Source of the DNA: Alphaproteobacteria bacterium
GTDB lineage: Bacteria; Pseudomonadota; Alphaproteobacteria; UBA6615
Direction of reading: 5' to 3'
DNA: 64,000 nucleotides
NCBI GenBank assembly: GCA_002727315.1
Contig: PBWR01000022.1
Coordinates: forward strand, 23,378-87,377
Shown here: piece by piece, positions 43,277 through 51,431 of the stretch
Layout of the letters: each line of letters starts with the position of its first letter
Numbering within the stretch: the stretch's first letter is position 1
Translations under genes and position numbers: made by a program
Notes under the pieces: generated by a model
Told to the model about the DNA's origin: nothing
The model's database searches: none
Seen by the model: only the letters and a program-made list of their open reading frames with translations

Positions 43277-44389
43277 CTAAGCGGCGGCGGCCGGTTCGTC
43301 TTCGGGAACCAGATGCGCGAGGGCGGGCATAACCTCCTTCGCGAGCAGTTCCATGTTGTCGAACCAGATTTGCTGCGGCTCATAGGTGTACTGGATCTGC
43401 AACACGGTGCCGAAGCCGCCCACATCGTCGTAAAGCTTGCTCAGCTTCTCGGCCACGGTGTCCGGGCTGCCGACGACCCAGATATTGTCGCAGACATATT
43501 CCGCCGTCAGCGCTTCGTCGGGCATGTCTGGATCGCCCTTGTAGAGATCAGTCGCGCCCAGCGATTTCAGCACGTTGAACATGTAGTTGGTGTAGGCGTT
43601 GCCAATCGGACCGTTCAGCACCTGGTCGCGTGCTTCCTGGTCCGTTTTGCCGACAAAAATCTCCCGCGCGATGCGCCATTCGCTGCGCTTTGGCGTCGGG
43701 CGACCCGTCGATTTCGCGCCTTCGCAGACCGCGTCCCAATGGGTGTTCAGATTCACCGCAGGAAGATAGTTGATGCTCATCGGGATCCAGCCATTGGCGC
43801 CCGCCGTTAAGAGGGATTCCGACGACTTGTGCAGACCGGACACCGCGATCGGCGGGGGGGGGGCCTGATAGGGCCGAATATGATGATACAGGGGCACCTG
43901 GGGCATCGGTTCCGGCACCTTGAACTGCCAGAACTCGCCATTGTGTTCGAACGGCTCGTCTTCAGTCCAAAGACGCTTGATCACCTCGATCGATTCGCGC
44001 ATGCGCGCCCTGTGCTCGCCCTCCTTGTAGTCGATGTCCCAGAAATGGAAATCGGTCGGGGCGCCGCCGGCGCCGATGCCGAAGTTCAGGCGGCACTTCG
44101 ACAGATGGTCGAGATAGGCGATACGCAGCGCCACTTGCCGCGGGTCTTGCATGGGAAGCAGGACGATGCCCGTGCCGATACGAATATTCTCCGTTCGGGC
44201 AAATACCGATGCCGCGAACAGGTCGGTGGCGGGAATTGGCTCCCACGGGATGGTGTAATGCTCACCCATCCAGCCTTCGGTGTAGCCGAGCTTGTCGCCC
44301 ATCACGAAGGTTTCGATGTCCTGATGGTACTCCTTGGTGACGTCCCCGCCGGGCGGACGGAGCGGCATCGCAAACATGCCGTATTTCAT
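43277..44389 (-). CDS. LLM-class flavin-dependent oxidoreductase
   Basis: This 370-aa luciferase-like TIM-barrel monooxygenase starts MKYGMFAMPLRPPGGD. Conserved parts are GYTEGWMGEHYTIPWEPIPA, the RIGTGIVLLPMQDPRQVALR region and FGIGAGGAPTDFHFWDID. The C-terminal VCDNIWVVGSPDTVAEKLSK is typical of the alkanal-monooxygenase-like group. It uses reduced FMN and oxygen, so it needs a flavin reductase; one is encoded at 30156-30806. It is the first gene of the long minus-strand unit. Its start (44389) is 22 codons inside the track ORF and follows GGGAG. A run of ten G lies inside the gene. Confidence 0.88.
   Translation of the reverse strand: MKYGMFAMPLRPPGGDVTKEYHQDIETFVMGDKLGYTEGWMGEHYTIPWEPIPATDLFAASVFARTENIRIGTGIVLLPMQDPRQVALRIAYLDHLSKCRLNFGIGAGGAPTDFHFWDIDYKEGEHRARMRESIEVIKRLWTEDEPFEHNGEFWQFKVPEPMPQVPLYHHIRPYQAPPPPIAVSGLHKSSESLLTAGANGWIPMSINYLPAVNLNTHWDAVCEGAKSTGRPTPKRSEWRIAREIFVGKTDQEARDQVLNGPIGNAYTNYMFNVLKSLGATDLYKGDPDMPDEALTAEYVCDNIWVVGSPDTVAEKLSKLYDDVGGFGTVLQIQYTYEPQQIWFDNMELLAKEVMPALAHLVPEDEPAAAA
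43854..43863 (-). repeat. 10-base homopolymer inside the LLM oxidoreductase gene
   Basis: Ten C in the coding strand encode the PPPP of QAPPPPIAV. Slippage here would frameshift the gene about halfway through. Confidence 0.6.
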
Positions 44390-44509
44390 AGCGTGATCTC
44401 CCTTGCCCACTTGTACGCGGCATGGATTCCGCGATCTCACGGGGCTTGAAACCATTTTAGGCGATTGGGGCGGATTGGAGTCAATGATGTTCGGGAATCA
44501 GAATTTTCC

Positions 44510-44523
44510 TTCATATATATGAA
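44510..44523. promoter_or_regulatory. Perfect 14-bp palindrome in divergent promoter region
   Basis: TTCATATATATGAA lies between the LLM gene (start 44389, minus) and the citryl-CoA-lyase-like gene (start 44581, plus). Its AT-richness contrasts with the surroundings. It is a candidate operator or overlapping -10 region controlling both units. Confidence 0.5.
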
Positions 44524-44580
44524 ATATTGTCCGAACCGGTGTTTGTCCCTATCGTCGCCCCCGACCCGGGGGAGATGACG

Positions 44581-45360
44581 ATGCTGATTGGCAAAAAAGG
44601 TGAAGCGAAAACCGCCATCGAAACGGCGGATTCCGCGTCGATCACGGTGCGCGGCAAGGATCTGTGCAACGAGATCATGGGGCATGCATCCATTGCGGAG
44701 TTCTTCTATTTCCACCTGACAGGCAAGGAGCCGAACGCGGAGCAGGAGTATTTCCTGAACCTGCTGATCATCGCGCTTGCGGAGCACGGGCTGACACCCA
44801 GTGTCCAGGCCGCACGGATGACGCTGGCGGCCGCACCGGAAGCGTTGCAGGGGGCGGTGGCGGCGGGTCTTCTGGGCGTCGGGACGGTCATCCTGGGCAG
44901 CGCAGATGTCTGCGGCGGGATGCTCGACGATGCCGCTGGGCGGGTAGAGGCCGGAAAGTCACCGGAGAAAGCCGCCCTCGAGATCGCCGAGGAGTACAAG
45001 GCAGCTGGCAAGTTCATTCCCGGTTTCGGGCATCCAATCCACCATCCGGTCGATCCGCGTGCGGAACGGATTATGGCGCTGGCCGATGAGCGGGGTGTTT
45101 CGGGCCGGCATGTCGACGCACTGCGGCCGTTTCCCGCAGCCGTGGAAAAGGTCTGGGGCAAGAAACTGCCCATGAATATTCAAGGCCCGATGGCAGCCGT
45201 GCTGCTCGATCTCGATTTCCCCAAGGCGGCAATCCGCGGCATTCCGATCCTTGCGCGCACCATTGGCCTGATCGGGCACCTCAACGAGGAAATGGAGCGG
45301 CCGATCGGATTCCTGCTCGCGCACTACGGCGAAGAGGCCATAGAGTACGACGGGGATTGA
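44581..45360 (+). CDS. Citryl-CoA lyase / small citrate-synthase-family protein
   Basis: The 259-aa protein is a short citrate-synthase-fold enzyme. It keeps the catalytic core around KFIPGFGHPIHHPVDPRAER and the end segment ARTIGLIGHLNEEMERPIGF but lacks the large N-terminal part of citrate synthase. Such short forms cleave citryl-CoA or a related hydroxyacyl-CoA, giving acetyl-CoA and a 2-oxo acid. Of several possible starts I chose the ATG at 44581 (MLIGKKGEAK) because GGGGGAG sits about 7 bases upstream; the track begins at a TTG 18 codons earlier. The PaaK-like gene follows after 4 bases, so both are one unit. Confidence 0.8.
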   Translation: MLIGKKGEAKTAIETADSASITVRGKDLCNEIMGHASIAEFFYFHLTGKEPNAEQEYFLNLLIIALAEHGLTPSVQAARMTLAAAPEALQGAVAAGLLGVGTVILGSADVCGGMLDDAAGRVEAGKSPEKAALEIAEEYKAAGKFIPGFGHPIHHPVDPRAERIMALADERGVSGRHVDALRPFPAAVEKVWGKKLPMNIQGPMAAVLLDLDFPKAAIRGIPILARTIGLIGHLNEEMERPIGFLLAHYGEEAIEYDGD

Positions 45361-45364
45361 ACGC

Positions 45365-46696
45365 ATGACCACGCCCGATCTTTTCGATCCCGTGGCCGAA
45401 ACCCGCGAATTGGCCGACCAGAAGGCGATGGACGAACCGGGCTACCGCAAGCAGATCGAGTATCTGTTTGCGCATTCGGCCTTCTATCAGGAAAAGCTCG
45501 GCGAGGCGGGCTTCAAGACGGCGGCCTCGGTTGGTGGCCTGGACGATCTTCGCCATCTCCCCTTCACGGCGAAGGACGAGTTGCGCGCGAGCCAGGCCGA
45601 ACATTTGCCATTGGGCAAGCAACTGGCCGCACCGTTCGAGGATGTCGTCCGAATCTACTCGACCAGCGGCACGTCGGGAACACCGCTGTATATACCGGTG
45701 ACGGCGGGTGATTTGAAGCGCTGGGTCCACACGTCGAACCGCAGCTACTACGCCGCCGGTATCCGGCCCCACCACCGGGTCGTGACGACCTACAATTCCG
45801 GTCCCTTCGTGGCCGGTGCCGTGCATGAATCCATGATCGCGCTCGGCGTGCGCATGGTACCGGTGGGCAGCGGAAACACCGATCGCCTGATCACTGCGCT
45901 CTCCCGGTTTCAGGTGCAGGCGATGCCGGGCACGCCGTCCTATTTTCTCTATATCGCAGAGGCCGCGCGTGAGCGGGGCATCGACCCTGCAGCATGTGGG
46001 TTGCAAACGCTGGTAGCCGGTGGCGAGCCCGGCGGCGGTGAGGCGACGGTTCGGGCACAGATTGAAAAGGCCTTCAACACCAAGGTCCACGAAGTACTAG
46101 GGCTGGGCGAGATGTCGATATCCATGTTCGGTGAGGGCCCTGAACAGGACGGGATGAGCTTTCTGGCCCGCGACTACATCCATATGGAGCTGATCGATCC
46201 GGAAAGCGAGGAGCCGATTCCCTTCGAGAACGGTGTCGAGGGCGAGCTGGTCTATACCCACTTGCAGCAGGAGGCTGCGCCGTTGCTGCGTTTCCGTTCG
46301 CGTGACCGCGTCCGGGTCAGCACTGGTCCGGTGGCCAGCGGCCGCACGGGGCCGCGGATCCGATGCATCGGCCGCACCGACGACATGCTGATCGTGCGCG
46401 GCGTGAATCTGTTCCCCAGCGCTATCCGCGAGGTCGTGAACGAGTTCCAGCCGGATGTCAGTGGCGTCATTCTGATCCGGCCGACGAAGCAGGGTGTGCA
46501 GCAGTTGCCTCCGTTGCCCATCCAGATCGAGATTGCGGAGGGTGCTTCCCCCGAGGACGGGCTTGCGGAGGCCATCGAGACCGCAATCCGCTCACGCCTC
46601 GTGGTCACGGCCCGGGTCGAGCTGGTGGCGTTCGGTACGCTGCCGCGTTCTGACTACAAGACACGCTTAGTCGACTATTCCGACGCCGCGGACTGA
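45365..46696 (+). CDS. Phenylacetate-CoA ligase family protein (PaaK-like)
   Basis: The 443-aa adenylate-forming enzyme has RIYSTSGTSGTPLYIPVTAG as its AMP/phosphate-binding loop, LVAGGEPGGGEATVRAQIEK and LGLGEMSISMFGEG in the core, and GRTDDMLIVRGVNLFPSAIR at the hinge, all typical of PaaK. The N-terminal ELADQKAMDEPGYRKQIEYL also matches. It probably turns a carboxylic acid, likely aryl or bulky, into a CoA thioester. It is 4 bases after the citryl-CoA-lyase-like gene. Together they suggest activation and then carbon-carbon cleavage of an acid, but the compound is unknown. Confidence 0.86.
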   Translation: MTTPDLFDPVAETRELADQKAMDEPGYRKQIEYLFAHSAFYQEKLGEAGFKTAASVGGLDDLRHLPFTAKDELRASQAEHLPLGKQLAAPFEDVVRIYSTSGTSGTPLYIPVTAGDLKRWVHTSNRSYYAAGIRPHHRVVTTYNSGPFVAGAVHESMIALGVRMVPVGSGNTDRLITALSRFQVQAMPGTPSYFLYIAEAARERGIDPAACGLQTLVAGGEPGGGEATVRAQIEKAFNTKVHEVLGLGEMSISMFGEGPEQDGMSFLARDYIHMELIDPESEEPIPFENGVEGELVYTHLQQEAAPLLRFRSRDRVRVSTGPVASGRTGPRIRCIGRTDDMLIVRGVNLFPSAIREVVNEFQPDVSGVILIRPTKQGVQQLPPLPIQIEIAEGASPEDGLAEAIETAIRSRLVVTARVELVAFGTLPRSDYKTRLVDYSDAAD

Positions 46697-46702
46697 GCGC
46701 TG

Positions 46703-47107
46703 CTAAAACAGGAAGTCGTAGGCCGTCAGGTCGGCGGTAGCGACGCCGACCAGGGTAATCTCGTCGTTGTTGCCATAGTCGATCACGGTGCGGCTGCCCA
46801 TACTGATTGTGCTCGCGAGCCGGTCCGCGAAGTCTGTGAAACCGAGCGCCGAGACGTCGAGCTTGTCTTCGCCCGCGCCGCCGTCGCCGCCCTCGAGCGT
46901 GTCGTTGCCGGTATCGCCCGCTTGGTCGCCGTAAAGTTAGTCATCTCCCGGACCGCCGCCGGCGCGGATTTCATCGTCCCCGTCATAGCCGAAGATGACT
47001 TCCGGCTCGTAGGTACCGTTGATTTCGTCGTGGTCGGCGGTGCCGTAGATAAATGTGACATCGCGCATCGAGCGCAGGTCGTTTTCATATTTGACGTGAT
47101 CGGACAT
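46703..47107 (-). pseudogene. Small RTX (haemolysin-type Ca-binding) gene with in-frame TAA
   Basis: The 135-codon frame has a good ribosome site (GGGAG) and starts MSDHVKYENDLRSMRDVTF. Glycine/aspartate-rich RTX-like stretches follow: GYDGDDEIRAGGGPGDD and, after a TAA at codon 57 (46937-46939), LYGDQAGDTGNDTLEGGDGG. The tail DYGNNDEITLVGVATADL resembles the end of RTX proteins. One base change could restore the reading. Only one to two nonapeptide-like repeat sets remain, so repeats have probably been lost as well. It converges with the PaaK-like gene. Confidence 0.75.
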
Positions 47108-47244
47108 CGTGATCTCCCGTCGGTTTCCGCCGTTGCCACCATAGGTATTGGCTTGTGCGTGAAACCGAAATGACGGGGGTCACAACGAGAACAGAAAAAC
47201 GGCGGACCCAAAGGCCCGCCGCTGAAATCCAGTACTTTTTGTGG

Positions 47245-47877
47245 TTAACCGAGGGCGGGATTGAGCGTGTATTCGCCGACCACCTGGCCGCTGGCCAGGA
47301 TGTGTCTTTCCATCGCCGCGAGGGCGTCGGCACCGCTGAAGACCCCATCAAGCCCGAGGGATTCGACGTCGAGCGCATAGACCGTGAACACATACTCGTG
47401 CATCAGCTCGTCATTCCAGGGCGGTGCAGGGCCGTCGTATCCACCGTAATCGCCGGCCATATCGGGGTTCGCGGCCATGAACATGCCGAAATCGTTGGCG
47501 CCGCGCACGCCGTTCGACGTTGCGCCGGTGGGTTTCCCCTTTGGCACCACCGAATCAGATTCCACACCCTTGGCCAGCCCCGTGGTCGTGGCGGGGATGT
47601 CCACCAGAACCCAGTGCATGAAGTCCATGCGCACCAAGTCGGCGGGAATCGTCTTCCCCTCCTGGTTTGCGTCGTCGAAGACGGTCGGGACGCTGCGGTC
47701 GTGCATGATGATTGCGTAGGATTTCGTGCCGTCAGGCGCACCGCTCCATGAGATGGCCGGGCTTATATTCGCGCCGAACGTGAAGGGTTCGTCATCGGTG
47801 CGTATGCCGAAGACAAACTCCTCGGCGATCCGCTGGCCATCGGCGATGCCTTCGATGCTGACATTCAAATCCGCCAT
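47245..47877 (-). CDS. YbhB/YbcL family Raf-kinase-inhibitor-like protein
   Basis: The 210-aa product matches the bacterial PEBP family (YbhB/YbcL). Key segments are FTFGANISPAISWSGAPDGT, the DDANQEG and MDFMHWVLVDIPATTTGLAK ligand-pocket strands, and the C-terminal HEYVFTVYALDVESLGL. No signal peptide is visible, unlike some YbcL proteins. The biochemical role in bacteria is unsettled. The start at 47877 (MADLNVSIEG) is 8 codons inside the track ORF. A run of ten G ending 7 bases before the start codon occupies the ribosome-binding region. Confidence 0.87.
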   Translation of the reverse strand: MADLNVSIEGIADGQRIAEEFVFGIRTDDEPFTFGANISPAISWSGAPDGTKSYAIIMHDRSVPTVFDDANQEGKTIPADLVRMDFMHWVLVDIPATTTGLAKGVESDSVVPKGKPTGATSNGVRGANDFGMFMAANPDMAGDYGGYDGPAPPWNDELMHEYVFTVYALDVESLGLDGVFSGADALAAMERHILASGQVVGEYTLNPALG

Positions 47878-47884
47878 GTTTCTT

Positions 47885-47894
47885 CCCCCCCCCC
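47885..47894 (-). repeat. G10 homopolymer just upstream of the YbhB-like start codon
   Basis: Ten consecutive G on the minus strand are followed by AAGAAAC and ATG. Length changes could alter translation. It resembles the G9 before the cytochrome c gene. Confidence 0.6.
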
Positions 47895-47959
47895 TGAACA
47901 AGAGTGTCGTCCGGATGAAAGCTTAGCATGGAGATAGCGGCAGGGAAGGCCCCTGTGGA

Positions 47960-48346
47960 TCAGATATTGGCAGAAAGCGAGACCGCGCCGAACCGGTCGG
48001 ACTGGCTCTGGCCTCCGAATTCCCGGGTCCGGAACACTTGGGTGAAAGCCAGCCGAACACCGTGATAGATGGCCGCGAATCCCAGCTGGGCGTCACCAAC
48101 GAAGTGTTTCTTGTCGACACTGTGACTGCTGGCGAAGGTGTTGCCGTCCAGGAAGATATCGCGGGCGACGCCACGGGCACAGGAAACCCAGGCCAGCCGC
48201 CAGCCATTGGTGTAGTGCCGGTCGGTATTGGCAATACGGTCGTTTTCCCACTGAACGCTGTAGGTGTCAGACGGTGGTTCGGCCATCGCCGGGGCGATTG
48301 CATATGTCGTTGCCAGAAGACCCAGTATGCAGGCCGCGCGGCGCAT
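47960..48346 (-). pseudogene. LpxR-like lipid A deacylase remnant with large internal deletion
   Basis: The 128-aa frame has a signal peptide (MRRAACILGLLATTYAIAPA then MA) and begins like an outer-membrane LpxR/DUF2219 barrel: TYSVQWENDRIANTDRHYTN GW. It then jumps straight to the family's C-terminal strands DIFLDGNTFASSHSVDKKHF and VFRTREFGGQSQSDRFG. LpxR-type proteins are about 300 aa, so roughly 170-180 central residues are gone although the frame stays open. The remaining piece has too few strands for a 12-stranded barrel. Its ATG shares a base with the stop of yhhQ. Confidence 0.72.
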
Positions 48347-49029
48347 CAGTCCTGCAGGCGCGTGACCGCGAACGGGTTGAACCGCGTGTTCCGGTCGTAA
48401 TGGTCAATTCCTTCGGACCGCTTCAGCCAGCCGACCACAGCATAGGTGAGTGGTGTGGCCAGGATTTCGTAACCGATCTTGGCGACGGCCTGCACCATGA
48501 TCGTGCCGAGAAGTATCTCGGTGGGCAGAATTCCCCAGAACGCGACGAAGACGAAGACGATGGAATCAAGGCTCTGGCCGACGATGGTGGAGCCGATGGT
48601 GCGCAGCCACAACATGCGGCCTTCGGTGATGACTTTCAGGCGTGCCAGGACATAGGAGTTGGCGAACTCGCCGACCAAAAAGGCCAGGAAGGATGCAGCA
48701 AGGATGCGCGGAGTGGCGCCGAGGATGGCGTCATAGGCTTCCTGTCCGTCCCAGAATCCGGCCGCTGGCAGCACCCCGACCAGGGCAAAGGTCAGGACCG
48801 CGAACAGATTGGCGGCAAATCCGAGCCAGAGAACCAGGCGGGCCTTGGCGAAACCGTAAACTTCCGTCAGAACGTCACCAATGATGTAGCTGATCGGGAA
48901 GATCACGATGGCGCCGGTGAGCGCATATCCCTGGACCTCGATCAGCTTGACGGCCGTGATGTTTGAAACCAGAAGACAGGTGACGAACAGAACGGCGATA
49001 ACGAGGAAACGCGTGGTCAATCCGGGCAT
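48346..49029 (-). CDS. yhhQ: Queuosine precursor transporter (YhhQ/VUT family)
   Basis: The 227-aa membrane protein matches the YhhQ family that imports 7-deazaguanine precursors (preQ0/preQ1). Typical segments are FVTCLLVSNITAVKLIEVQG, IVIFPISYIIGDVLTEVYGF, FLAFLVGEFANSYVLARLKV and GSTIVGQSLDSIVFVFVAFW. About six helices are expected. It is divergent from queA, with queG next, so the neighbourhood is a queuosine one. No queC, queD, queE or queF gene is in the window, which would fit either salvage or genes elsewhere. Confidence 0.9.
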   Translation of the reverse strand: MPGLTTRFLVIAVLFVTCLLVSNITAVKLIEVQGYALTGAIVIFPISYIIGDVLTEVYGFAKARLVLWLGFAANLFAVLTFALVGVLPAAGFWDGQEAYDAILGATPRILAASFLAFLVGEFANSYVLARLKVITEGRMLWLRTIGSTIVGQSLDSIVFVFVAFWGILPTEILLGTIMVQAVAKIGYEILATPLTYAVVGWLKRSEGIDHYDRNTRFNPFAVTRLQD

Positions 49030-49128
49030 GTATCGATTTCTGTGTGTGGGTATTCCAAGTTTGTGCAGGCTAATGACAGGCTGGTGCGCCCGGTGTCAAT
49101 CAACAGATGCGCGATGGGAAAACGACGG

Positions 49129-50157
49129 ATGAAGACTGCTGACTTCGATTTCGATTTGCCCCCCGATCGCATTGCACAGCGTCCAGCGGAACCTCGGGAA
49201 TCGGCCCGACTGCTGGATCTTCGTGAAGGCATTGCTGACCGAACCGTTCGCGACCTGACGGCTTTGCTCTCGCCCGACAGCCTGTTGGTTGTCAACGACA
49301 CCAGGGTCATTCCGGCGCAGTTGGAGGGGCGACGCGGTGAGGGGCGGACCTCGATCACGCTGCACAAGGCGATATCCGATACGGAGTGGCTGGCGTTTGC
49401 CCGCCCGGCTAAACGTTTGAAGCCCGGCGATACGATCGTCTTCGGCGCGGCGTTCCAGGCCGAGATGATCGCGCGTGGCGAGGGCGGGGAGGTGCGCTTG
49501 CGATTTGATATGGGTGCGGATACCTTCCACACGCAGTTGGCGCAGCACGGCAAGACGCCGATACCGCCCTACATCAAGCGTGGCTCCGGCGCGGACGCCC
49601 GGGATCGCGATGATTATCAAACCATGTTCGCGGCGCGTGACGGGGCCGTGGCGGCCCCTACGGCGGGTCTGCACTTCACACCGGAATTGATGGCCGCACT
49701 CGATTCAAACGGGATCGAGGTGGCGACCGTCACCCTGCATGTGGGGGCGGGAACGTTTCTACCCGTGACCGTTGAGGATGTCGCGGATCACCGGATGCAC
49801 GCGGAATATGGCGAGCTCGATTCCGCGATCGCCGACCGGATCAATCAGGCGCGTGAGGATGGACGACCCATCGTCTCGATCGGAACCACGGCCCTGCGCT
49901 TGCTGGAATCGGCGGTTGGCGCGGACGGTAGATTGGTGGCATTCCGCGGCGACACGCGGCTTTTCTGCACACCGGGCTTTGAATTCCGGGCCGTCGATCA
50001 GCTGCTGACGAATTTCCATTTGCCGCGCTCGACCCTGTTCATGCTGGTCTGCGCGTTTGCCGGGACCGAGCATATGCGCGCCGCCTACGCTCACGCGGTC
50101 GCGCAAGGCTATCGGTTCTTTTCCTATGGCGACGCGACCTTGTTGAAGCGTGCCTGA
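49129..50157 (+). CDS. queA: tRNA preQ1(34) S-adenosylmethionine ribosyltransferase-isomerase QueA
   Basis: QueA transfers and isomerises ribose from SAM onto preQ1 in tRNA, giving epoxyqueuosine. The start at 49129 gives MKTADFDFDLPPDRIAQRPA, the characteristic beginning. Other motifs are LLVVNDTRVIPAQLEGRR, GKTPIPPYIKRGSGADARDR, AVAAPTAGLHFTPELM and NFHLPRSTLFMLVCAFAG. At 342 aa it is normal. The track ORF begins 29 codons upstream. It is followed after 64 bases by queG, the next enzyme in the pathway. Confidence 0.95.
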   Translation: MKTADFDFDLPPDRIAQRPAEPRESARLLDLREGIADRTVRDLTALLSPDSLLVVNDTRVIPAQLEGRRGEGRTSITLHKAISDTEWLAFARPAKRLKPGDTIVFGAAFQAEMIARGEGGEVRLRFDMGADTFHTQLAQHGKTPIPPYIKRGSGADARDRDDYQTMFAARDGAVAAPTAGLHFTPELMAALDSNGIEVATVTLHVGAGTFLPVTVEDVADHRMHAEYGELDSAIADRINQAREDGRPIVSIGTTALRLLESAVGADGRLVAFRGDTRLFCTPGFEFRAVDQLLTNFHLPRSTLFMLVCAFAGTEHMRAAYAHAVAQGYRFFSYGDATLLKRA

Positions 50158-50221
50158 CCGGTAGGGGCTGCCGCGAACTATGAGAATATCGTGCACCTGT
50201 GTGGCGTGAGGACCAACCCGG

Positions 50222-51358
50222 ATGGGTGACGATACTTTTCAGCAACCGCCCCGGACCGAAATCCGCCAACGGATTCGCGAGAAGGCGCAGGAACTGGGAT
50301 TCGATGCCGTCGGGTTCGCGCCGGTGCATCTGGCGCCCGAAATCCGTGATCATCTGAACCAGTTCATCGACGAGGGCCGGCATGGCGACATGGACTGGAT
50401 GCCCGCCAAGGCCGAACGGCGGCGCGAACCGGCAGCCCTCTGGCCGGACGCGAACTCGGTGATCGCACTGGGAATGGTCTATACGCCCGAGCCGGGTGCA
50501 TTCGACACCATCGGTCAGGCCGCTGTCGGGCACCTGTCGGTCTACGCCCGGGGGCGGGACTATCATGACGTGGTCAAGAAGCGCATGAAGGCGCTCGGCC
50601 GATGGATCTGTGACGAGTTTCCCGGCAATGTGAAGGTGTTTGTGGACACCGCTCCGGTCATGGAAAAGCCTGTGGCACAGGCCGCCGGGCTCGGCTGGCA
50701 GGGCAAGCACACCAATCTCGTGTCGCGCGAACACGGTTCCTGGCTGTTTCTCGGCGAAGTCTTCACCACCCTCGATTTGCCGCCGGATGCAGAGCAGGAC
50801 GACCATTGCGGATCATGCCGGCGTTGCCTGGATGCCTGTCCGACAGGCGCCCTGCCGGCGCCCTACCGGATCGATGCCAGGCGCTGTATTTCGTACCTGA
50901 CGATCGAGCACAAGGGGCCGATCGACCGCGAACTGCGACCGCTGATCGGCAATCGCATCTATGGCTGCGACGACTGCCTGGCGGTGTGCCCCTGGAACAA
51001 GTTCGCAAAGGCCGCACCCGTGGCGGAGTTGCGCGGCCGAGAAGACCTGTCGGCACCGGACCTGGTCATGCTCGCCGGACTTCAGGATGCAGAGTTCCGG
51101 GCCTTTTTCTCGCGCACGGCGATCAAAAGACTCGGACGTGACCGTTTTGTCCGCAACGTGCTCATCGCGCTCGGCAATGTCGGCGGCGCGGGCGCTTTGA
51201 ACGTCGTTCAAGAGCGCCTGACAGATGAATCGCCCCTGGTCAGGGGGGCGGCTGTCTGGGCTCTATCGCGGCTGGTCCCAGCCGAGACGTTCGCGGAGAT
51301 CCGGTCCGGCTTGCTGCCGGGCGAGAGCGATGCGGACGTCATTGCCGAATGGTCTTGA
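50222..51358 (+). CDS. queG: Epoxyqueuosine reductase QueG
   Basis: QueG reduces epoxyqueuosine to queuosine in tRNA using cobalamin and two 4Fe-4S clusters. The DUF1730-type N-terminal domain includes VFVDTAPVMEKPVAQAAGLG and WQGKHTNLVSREHGSWLFLG. The iron-sulfur motifs are CGSCRRCLDACPTGAL and YGCDDCLAVCPWNKF. The C-terminal part has HEAT-like repeats (ALNVVQERLTDESPLVRGAA). The 378-aa length is usual. It gives the window a further B12-dependent enzyme, beside the acyl-CoA mutase and MetH. Confidence 0.95.
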   Translation: MGDDTFQQPPRTEIRQRIREKAQELGFDAVGFAPVHLAPEIRDHLNQFIDEGRHGDMDWMPAKAERRREPAALWPDANSVIALGMVYTPEPGAFDTIGQAAVGHLSVYARGRDYHDVVKKRMKALGRWICDEFPGNVKVFVDTAPVMEKPVAQAAGLGWQGKHTNLVSREHGSWLFLGEVFTTLDLPPDAEQDDHCGSCRRCLDACPTGALPAPYRIDARRCISYLTIEHKGPIDRELRPLIGNRIYGCDDCLAVCPWNKFAKAAPVAELRGREDLSAPDLVMLAGLQDAEFRAFFSRTAIKRLGRDRFVRNVLIALGNVGGAGALNVVQERLTDESPLVRGAAVWALSRLVPAETFAEIRSGLLPGESDADVIAEWS

Positions 51359-51431
51359 ACCCGGCTTTTTGCAGGTGGTGTCAGGGGCGCGCTAGTCTGG
51401 CGGGGCAAACATTTCACGGGAGGACAATCAG

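Noticed and set aside
33483-46696. Island as an ordinary sulfoquinovose or taurine pathway
   Set aside because: The LLM monooxygenase, flavin reductase, SMP-30 lactonase, HIBDH-like and ThDP genes hint at sulfonates. However, no sulfonate-specific gene (xsc, sulfoquinovosidase, sulfolactaldehyde aldolase) is present, and the mutase, CoA-transferase and PaaK-like genes are foreign to those pathways.
48274-48966. 230-aa plus-strand ORF over yhhQ
   Set aside because: It is the shadow of the YhhQ membrane protein on the opposite strand; the polar sequence has no family features.
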